In this document: positions 58,034 through 64,000 of the stretch, in pieces
How the letters are laid out: each line of letters begins with the position of its first letter
Position numbering within the stretch: position 1 is the stretch's first letter
IMG/VR virus record: IMGVR_UViG_3300024346_010589
Span: 1-64,000 of that record
Source: a virus
Reading direction: 5' to 3' (one strand)
Length of the DNA stretch: 64,000 bases
Translations under genes and position numbers: made by a program
Notes under the pieces: generated by a model
Seen by the model: only the letters and a program-made list of their open reading frames with translations
Database searches by the model: none
What the model was told of the DNA's origin: nothing

Positions 58034-59436
58034 ATCGTCTCTTTCATTGGGTAGTTGTTAAAATCTCCACTATTGACAATAAACATTCTTACATCTTTTG
58101 CTTGTCCTGGAATAATTTCTGCGTTAAAAAATACAGCTTGATTACTTACGTCTCCAGCGTTCTCAACTGGTTCGTTTTTGATAATCATTCCCGTCCAATT
58201 ATAGCCATCAAGTTGCACTTCAGAGGTATTATTACTTGCGTAAGAAACTTGAATCTTCTTGTCTCCATAACTCACTTGCGTTGTGGGTAACGAGGATTGC
58301 AGTAAATTGTTTATGTCATTATCCTGGCCTGCATCTATAACCCCCTGCACTAAGGAGTGAAAAACGCCTAGAGCTCCAGATATTCCTAGGTCCCCATAAG
58401 CTTCATACCAATTAGGTTGCATATTATTCAACATTGCTGCGTAAGCTAAAGAAGAGTCCTTTAATCCTTGGTAAATATTCTGAACCGTCACTACATCAGT
58501 AGTGTTAATCTCTATCGTTTTCTTTTTGCTTAAAAAATAGTCATTCTGTATTTTTTTTAATACTGAAAAGTCGGGCTCTATAAAGTTTTCGTCATTATTC
58601 AAGAAGTCCCTATCAACCGGCTCGCAGATAAATTCTCCCTCTAATTTAAACTTTGGCGAACAATAAGAAGATATAGCTTTTGAGTTATACTTTACCGCTA
58701 CATTTTCTTCACCTTTCTCTTCAAAATACTGGGCATCTTCAGTGTATGATTCAAATAATGACTCCCTGACTTGATAGTTATCATCACCAGACTCCTGAAA
58801 CCACTGAGCTGCAGGATTAAAAGATTTCTCCGCATCATTCAATAGAACCAAATCGCAATGCTCATTTTCCTCCCACCATAAAATAGAAGTATTTGGGTCC
58901 TCCACACAGTTCAATACCTCAAAGCCCGGAAGTATTGAAACGTTAGACTCAAACTTATCTCCAGTTCTATTCTCATAAGTTCCCGCTTTTCCACTTATAA
59001 GCTCGGAATATAAAGGATGAAAAAAAGTATTTATGTTTACTCTTTGGAATGGTTCGACAGTAAAAGGAAGTTCTTGAGTGTTACCAGTATTATATTCTGC
59101 GTAGCCTGAATATTCCGGGTAATTAAATATAGAAAACCTCAACGGGTCTTCGTTTTTAAATCCCGTTATAGTTAAAGGAAGACTACAGGTATTAATTATG
59201 GTTACAAATTTTCCGCTATCCACGGTAATTCTATCAAGCTTACTACAATCAAAGTCAGTAATTGGCAAACAATCTCCTTCTGGGATTATTCTTTTTGATC
59301 CTTCTGTCAGTATATACTTTCTGCCCAACTCATCTATTAAAAAGTCACACCCAGCAAGCACCGACGTTCCGGTTTCCGAAAGGCACACTCCAGACTCTTC
59401 ACTTATGAAACTCATGGGCAATACTGCAAGCCCCAT
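58030..59436 (-). CDS. tail protein with ASH/Ig-like domain
   Basis: A 468-residue protein. Residues about 60-150 resemble an ASH/Ig-like beta domain: VTIINTCSLPLTITGF, then LRFSIFNYP, PFTVEPFQRVNI and FFHP. A middle part has AAQWFQESGDDNYQVRESLF and EDAQYFEEKGEENVAV, which echo segments in the large protein upstream (VQWFDEVGESELEPR, GAQYFEETTEEF). So the two share a short module. The C-terminal half is helix-rich then beta-rich. It overlaps the upstream gene by 25 nt. Confidence 0.65.
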   Translation of the reverse strand: MGLAVLPMSFISEESGVCLSETGTSVLAGCDFLIDELGRKYILTEGSKRIIPEGDCLPITDFDCSKLDRITVDSGKFVTIINTCSLPLTITGFKNEDPLRFSIFNYPEYSGYAEYNTGNTQELPFTVEPFQRVNINTFFHPLYSELISGKAGTYENRTGDKFESNVSILPGFEVLNCVEDPNTSILWWEENEHCDLVLLNDAEKSFNPAAQWFQESGDDNYQVRESLFESYTEDAQYFEEKGEENVAVKYNSKAISSYCSPKFKLEGEFICEPVDRDFLNNDENFIEPDFSVLKKIQNDYFLSKKKTIEINTTDVVTVQNIYQGLKDSSLAYAAMLNNMQPNWYEAYGDLGISGALGVFHSLVQGVIDAGQDNDINNLLQSSLPTTQVSYGDKKIQVSYASNNTSEVQLDGYNWTGMIIKNEPVENAGDVSNQAVFFNAEIIPGQAKDVRMFIVNSGDFNNYPMKETI

Positions 59437-62400
59437 ACGAGACTATAGTAACACTCAGCGGTGTCTGGCGTTAAAGTTATGCTTGTATGCTCCCCCGGAA
59501 ACTGCAGGACTCCAAAAGCCTCCGGCCCCTTGAAGCTAAAGTCTGTATCAACAACTATAGTGGAATGGTCAGCTGATTTTGCTCCTCCCGAATAATCGAC
59601 AACTTTGGTGCTTGTTTTTATAGTTACGCTTAAACCAGGGTTTCCCAAACTATACACAGCCAAAAGAGGATTTCTTATTGGTTGAGAAAATGTATATGTT
59701 TGAGCTGAAGCTATGTTGCACATCTTGAAAGAATTACCCCCTGATGTCGGCGGCTTATCTGCGAAATCCCTTAAAGCCCAAGGGTGGTATGTTGGGGCGA
59801 TAGGTAACTTAGGGCTACTATCAAAAGAAACTTTTCCATATTCTGGGTGGTCTATAATCAGATTTGAATTCATCCATACGCTCTCACAATCAGTTGGGTC
59901 GCTATTATCCTTAGTGTCAGAATCACCTAAAGACTCCTTGCTTGATGGAATGATTATTTCAAAATCATAATTAGCATAACAGTCCATCTCCTTCATTGTC
60001 TCGTCGTCTGAATTGATAAAGAGTTGAACTTTTTCGGAAAAGTCGCTCAACTTATTAGTTTTTACTCCAAAAAATAAATCAAGTTTTTCACCAGGCTTTA
60101 TTGCTGGTAAATGGGAATAATCTCCCCTGTATCCATTACTAGAGGTAACGTTTCCTATATTGTAGTCTGTTATCTGTAAGCCTGAATCTGCCTTAAATAC
60201 TCTTATCGGCATACCTTTAAATGCAACACCTGTATTCTTAACTCCGTTTGTTAAATTTGAGTTTGCGGCCCACCCTCCATTTATGTTTTCTACTATCCCT
60301 TGTCTTGACACTTCGTATTGGGTATTAAATGAAGTCCACAATATATTTGAAGCCTTAGGGTCGTCTGAAAATAAATCTTGATTGTCCGAGTCGCCAAAGT
60401 ATTGGCCGCCGTAACCTTTCACTATTGACCCTAATCCCTGATCTGGCTGCGTGAAAGTTAAATCCCTAACGTTTCCTCCTTTGGGTATACCTTCTTTTAA
60501 TATTTCAGTAGTGTATTTTAATGCGGTGTTTTGGCCTTCGATATTAATTAATGTGTTTTTTAGTTTTACATCGTGAGGGCCACAATTATATAGAACTATC
60601 GATAATACGTTCTGATAACCATTATCATTGGTGAGCATTTCTACAACTTTTATCAAGTCCATTATCCTAGTTACTTCTCCATTTAAGTCACCCCCTTGCG
60701 TTATGGGAAAAAAGAACTGAGGAGTCTTGCCTGGCGGCTCTAAGTATGGCGCCGGCTTATCATAATCATAAACATAATTTGGAGCGTAGTCAGACAATTG
60801 TCCAGGTACGCCTACCCTAGCAAACATAAACACCGTTGGCATTTCCTCTTTATACCATGCGGGATTATCTTTGCCCAGGTCAGGATTATTATAAGCTGAC
60901 TTTCCGCCATCCCTTTCTTTAAATTTATATTGCTCCATCTTGGCATATGGATTTTGAGATTGATAACCATACTTTTTAAGCGTCTCGTCAGATGGTCTTC
61001 TGACCGCCAAGTCTCCTCCTTTTCTTAATTCAGCGCACATGTCAAGAGTATATTGGCTATAAAATTTATTATAGTCGTGACTTGCCCCCTTTAGGGGCAT
61101 GGTGGCGTCAGCGGTTGTAAAAACTCCATCGCTTAGCATTACAACTATTCTATCTGTCACATGTTCGGCTCGTGGGCTATTATAAAACTGAGCCAAGGCC
61201 TGGCTAACTGCTCTAGGTGAATCTTCCAATAGTGGGTCGTTAGGATCTTTTATGTCTATGCTCTTATAAGATTGCACTTTATCAAATGAGCTTGGGTAAT
61301 CTGAAACATCCTGAATTACCTGCCTTGTATCCGCCATCAGTATAAAACCAAGATTAACTCTTTTTTGGTCTATTTTTATTTTAAATCTATCTAGGTTTTC
61401 TAAATTGTAATCATTATTTTCCAGTTCTTCCTGTAACTCTTTTAGCGGGTCATATAATTTAGAAATTAAACTATTTAAAACTTGATCGTCTGCTGGCCAA
61501 GGAGGAACAGTATCGTCTCCACTCCTGGACCCAAAGCTTAATGGTGGAGCGCTGAACTCACCATTGTATGATTCGGTTCCAGGCATGACATAACTATCGT
61601 GAGCTGTTATCATTTTTAAAACCACATCTATACATACCTGATACTTTGTTTTGGTGACGCCATTCGTCTCCATAGAGGCAAATGTCATGCTCCCCGTCGT
61701 GTCAACTATAAAAACTAAATCAACAGCTTTAGATTTTGCAGTTTTCGAGTCTTGATCAAGGTCAAAACCAGCACCCTTTGCAGCCATCAATTGAGAAGAA
61801 AAAGTGCAAAGCTCATGGGTCGTTATTGGATCATATATTTCTGCTCCATAACAGGGTTTATCTTCATCTCTTCCTATTCCAAAAACATTCCTTAGATCCT
61901 CCTCTATTGAAGTTGTGGACTCTATAAATGTCGCAGATATTGTGTGATTATTTTTGTATATTATATCGTGCCCCCAACTAGGACAATAGAAGCTCGAAAT
62001 ATAAGGCCTGCTTGGCGAAGTGATGTAACTTCCATCCTTTAGATATGGGCGCGGCATTTGAAACCTAAACTTCTTGTAACCAAGATGACTCTCAAGGAAC
62101 TGCAATATTTCAGACGCTTCTTCGTCACTTCTTTGTTCAAATGTCAAATTAAAAGTTGATAAGTTTCCGTTAATACCCCTTTTGAATTTTTTGTTGTAGT
62201 ATTTTAGAAAACTTGACTGAATATTATCGGGCGTCTGCTCTAAGCTAAATGCCAAACTTGGCTTGTGGTCAAAGTTCCTGACCTCCAACCATGGATATTT
62301 AGGTATTTCATTCGGGTCTTTTAAGTAAATACTACTCCTGCCCTGAACCGCAGACACAAGCAACCAGAAATCATCCTTCGCTTCTAGTGTAAAATTCTCT

Positions 62401-64000
62401 AAAGGCGTAAAGATTACGTACAGGCTTTCTGCGTCTATGTCTGAGTCTATCTGCATCCTTCTGTAGTTTTTAAGATAAACCTGCCTTTTTCTGGGTGCCC
62501 CGGTTGCTGGATCTATTACCTCTGACGGTATATTCGAAACATGCTCTGGTAAAAGAACCTTACTGAACATACAATCCTCTGGGCAGACTTGCATCTTCTT
62601 CATCATGATATTTCCGCTTATTATGAAATCTTCACCCCTTATTGTTATGAACTCTTCTGTAGTCTCCTCAAAGTATTGAGCTCCATCCTCTGATTCGAAT
62701 AGTTCATTTCTTGGAGTTATTCTATCTACATCAGTTGGTCTCCATAATTGATCTGCCAAGTCAGTGGTGAGCAGCTCTTGCTGCCTAGGTTCTAATTCAC
62801 TTTCACCGACTTCGTCAAACCATTGCACAGAAGTGTTCTCTCCGGCAGAAGATGTTGCTCTCAAGTTTGCAACGTCGGACTCATCTCCTTCTTCAAGTAT
62901 TGGCCAAAAAGCGTATTGGTTTTTTGATATTTTTTTCTTTATCTTTGTTTTTCCAACGTTAAAAATAGAGTTCTTTGGATCTGCAACTGTTATGTAAACG
63001 CAATCTTCTTCTTCTACATCTACATCATCAGTAAAAGTTATTATTCCCCCGGTTATTGGAGCCAAAGGGTCTTCCGGATACCTTTTGATTGTTTTTATTT
63101 TATTGGTATCAATTGTTATAACCCCATCTCCTTCTTCCAAGGTGAAGGTGTTTAATTTTATTTGCTCGCCCTTTTTGAAGTGAGTAGTTTCATCTATGAA
63201 TATAGGTATCAGTGCATCAATTCTTTTGTTGTAACCAGCGTGACTCTCCACGCTTGACAGAGAGCTTTCTGTATTGCATATAAACTTAGCATTTACATTA
63301 TTATTATTCCTATAAGAAATAGTATGGTTAAATTGAGTACAAGTATATTTTAAGTCGCTCCTGTATGGGTACGAAAACTCAAAGTTGAACGCCGATATCT
63401 CGCTTGACAATAACCTGTCGCCCTTATAATCGAGGCTAAAAATTGACTCGTATGCAAATGATTTTTCCTGCAAGAAGTGGACAATAGCTCTAGCTTCCTT
63501 GTCTGTTCGGTTTCTAAAGTTTAATGTTAATTCCATCGGCAATGCGTTTATTGCCATATTGGTAACATAATCTTTACCTTCCCCCATTTTTAATTCTTCA
63601 TTGATTGCTACAAAGTCAGACTTCGCTCCATAGGAAGGCCTCCAAACAAAATCTTGAGTCCAATATTCTAATCCGTCTTTACTATTCGGACTATTGTATG
63701 AAGTTGACTCGTGATCCTTTATGCAATAAAAGAACTTACTTAAATTTCTTACTGATGGTTTTTTGAAAATAAATGAACCAGCACTCATTCCATAAACAAA
63801 TAAAACTAACTGCGCAGAAACAGCCTCATCAGGTATTGAAGTGTTGGCTATATCTAATTGTACATCGTAGTATTCATTATGGTTTAATTCACTAGTCGCC
63901 ATTAACCTATGAGTATCCCTTAGATTCGGCGCATAAAGCTCAACATCACTTTCATCATAAAACTTTATACCAACACCAACTCCAATAGAATCTCCAATAT
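59412..64000 (-). CDS. large tail-tip protein with two M-like domains and a VWA domain (5' end outside window)
   Basis: The frame stays open through the right edge. Codons upstream of the first visible ATG (63902) read as good protein (KFYDESDVELYAPNLRDT), so the true start is beyond 64000. Two copies of a lambda gpM-like domain occur (LTLNFRNRTDKEARAIVHFL near residue 110 and FNLTFEQRSDEEASEILQFL near 600, counted from 63902). A von Willebrand A domain follows (VDLVFIVDTTGSMTF, with DxTGS as the MIDAS metal site), then DRIVVMLSDGVFTT. Beta domains close the C terminus. It is over 1500 residues, and its place before the L-like gene matches M in lambda. Confidence 0.8.
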   Translation of the reverse strand, partial: IGDSIGVGVGIKFYDESDVELYAPNLRDTHRLMATSELNHNEYYDVQLDIANTSIPDEAVSAQLVLFVYGMSAGSFIFKKPSVRNLSKFFYCIKDHESTSYNSPNSKDGLEYWTQDFVWRPSYGAKSDFVAINEELKMGEGKDYVTNMAINALPMELTLNFRNRTDKEARAIVHFLQEKSFAYESIFSLDYKGDRLLSSEISAFNFEFSYPYRSDLKYTCTQFNHTISYRNNNNVNAKFICNTESSLSSVESHAGYNKRIDALIPIFIDETTHFKKGEQIKLNTFTLEEGDGVITIDTNKIKTIKRYPEDPLAPITGGIITFTDDVDVEEEDCVYITVADPKNSIFNVGKTKIKKKISKNQYAFWPILEEGDESDVANLRATSSAGENTSVQWFDEVGESELEPRQQELLTTDLADQLWRPTDVDRITPRNELFESEDGAQYFEETTEEFITIRGEDFIISGNIMMKKMQVCPEDCMFSKVLLPEHVSNIPSEVIDPATGAPRKRQVYLKNYRRMQIDSDIDAESLYVIFTPLENFTLEAKDDFWLLVSAVQGRSSIYLKDPNEIPKYPWLEVRNFDHKPSLAFSLEQTPDNIQSSFLKYYNKKFKRGINGNLSTFNLTFEQRSDEEASEILQFLESHLGYKKFRFQMPRPYLKDGSYITSPSRPYISSFYCPSWGHDIIYKNNHTISATFIESTTSIEEDLRNVFGIGRDEDKPCYGAEIYDPITTHELCTFSSQLMAAKGAGFDLDQDSKTAKSKAVDLVFIVDTTGSMTFASMETNGVTKTKYQVCIDVVLKMITAHDSYVMPGTESYNGEFSAPPLSFGSRSGDDTVPPWPADDQVLNSLISKLYDPLKELQEELENNDYNLENLDRFKIKIDQKRVNLGFILMADTRQVIQDVSDYPSSFDKVQSYKSIDIKDPNDPLLEDSPRAVSQALAQFYNSPRAEHVTDRIVVMLSDGVFTTADATMPLKGASHDYNKFYSQYTLDMCAELRKGGDLAVRRPSDETLKKYGYQSQNPYAKMEQYKFKERDGGKSAYNNPDLGKDNPAWYKEEMPTVFMFARVGVPGQLSDYAPNYVYDYDKPAPYLEPPGKTPQFFFPITQGGDLNGEVTRIMDLIKVVEMLTNDNGYQNVLSIVLYNCGPHDVKLKNTLINIEGQNTALKYTTEILKEGIPKGGNVRDLTFTQPDQGLGSIVKGYGGQYFGDSDNQDLFSDDPKASNILWTSFNTQYEVSRQGIVENINGGWAANSNLTNGVKNTGVAFKGMPIRVFKADSGLQITDYNIGNVTSSNGYRGDYSHLPAIKPGEKLDLFFGVKTNKLSDFSEKVQLFINSDDETMKEMDCYANYDFEIIIPSSKESLGDSDTKDNSDPTDCESVWMNSNLIIDHPEYGKVSFDSSPKLPIAPTYHPWALRDFADKPPTSGGNSFKMCNIASAQTYTFSQPIRNPLLAVYSLGNPGLSVTIKTSTKVVDYSGGAKSADHSTIVVDTDFSFKGPEAFGVLQFPGEHTSITLTPDTAECYYSLVWGLQYCP

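Overview
The window is a gene-dense, AT-rich segment of a tailed-phage genome (Caudoviricetes). It looks like a large siphovirus of a Gram-negative, probably marine, host. The grounds are a lambda-type tail-tip set (M-like, L-like, K-like and I/J-like proteins), a holin-like protein, a lipoprotein that resembles a unimolecular spanin, phage RecA and SSB, a phage sigma factor, and genes packed with 1-8 nt overlaps. No rRNA, tRNA, CRISPR array or insertion sequence was seen, and no stretch over 300 bases lacks a gene. Both edges cut genes, so this is an internal piece of a larger genome.

Layout. (1) 1-3740, minus strand: RecA-like protein, a LamG-like receptor-binding protein, a second structural protein, a 3TM holin and a small conserved protein. 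(2) 3758-22857, minus: an unusually large glycan-modification island with GDP-mannose 3,5-epimerase, about thirteen glycosyltransferases or glycosyltransferase-like proteins, four sulfotransferases, two paralogous methyltransferases, a WcbI-like protein, an FkbM-like remnant and a GHKL ATPase. (3) 22976-29622, minus: J-domain protein, small structural protein, class I ribonucleotide reductase (beta and alpha), the spanin-like lipoprotein, a papain-family protease with a membrane tail, and a NUDIX hydrolase. (4) 29795-38392, minus: nucleotide-sugar supply (UGD-like dehydrogenase, UDP-hexose epimerase, Fcl, Gmd, a perosamine-synthase-like aminotransferase and a GNAT) plus three more GT-B proteins. 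(5) 38393-38602: a divergent control region with spaced repeats. (6) 38603-46396, plus strand: sigma factor, SSB, glycosyltransferases, small proteins and a possible annealing protein. (7) 46393-64000, minus: the tail-tip and fibre operon.

How the parts fit. Gmd, Fcl, GME and the DegT enzyme would turn GDP-mannose into GDP-L-fucose, GDP-L-galactose and a GDP-4-amino-sugar. The transferases and sulfotransferases could assemble and sulfate a glycan from them. No flippase, polymerase or membrane-bound initiating transferase is visible, so virion protein (or another soluble acceptor) is a more natural target than an exported polysaccharide; this is inference. Two kinds of regulatory signal appear: sigma70-like -35/-10 promoters before recA, nrdB, nrdA, the sigma gene and an FmdB-like gene, and a recurrent GTGTA-type element just upstream of many other minus-strand starts, which the phage sigma factor might read.
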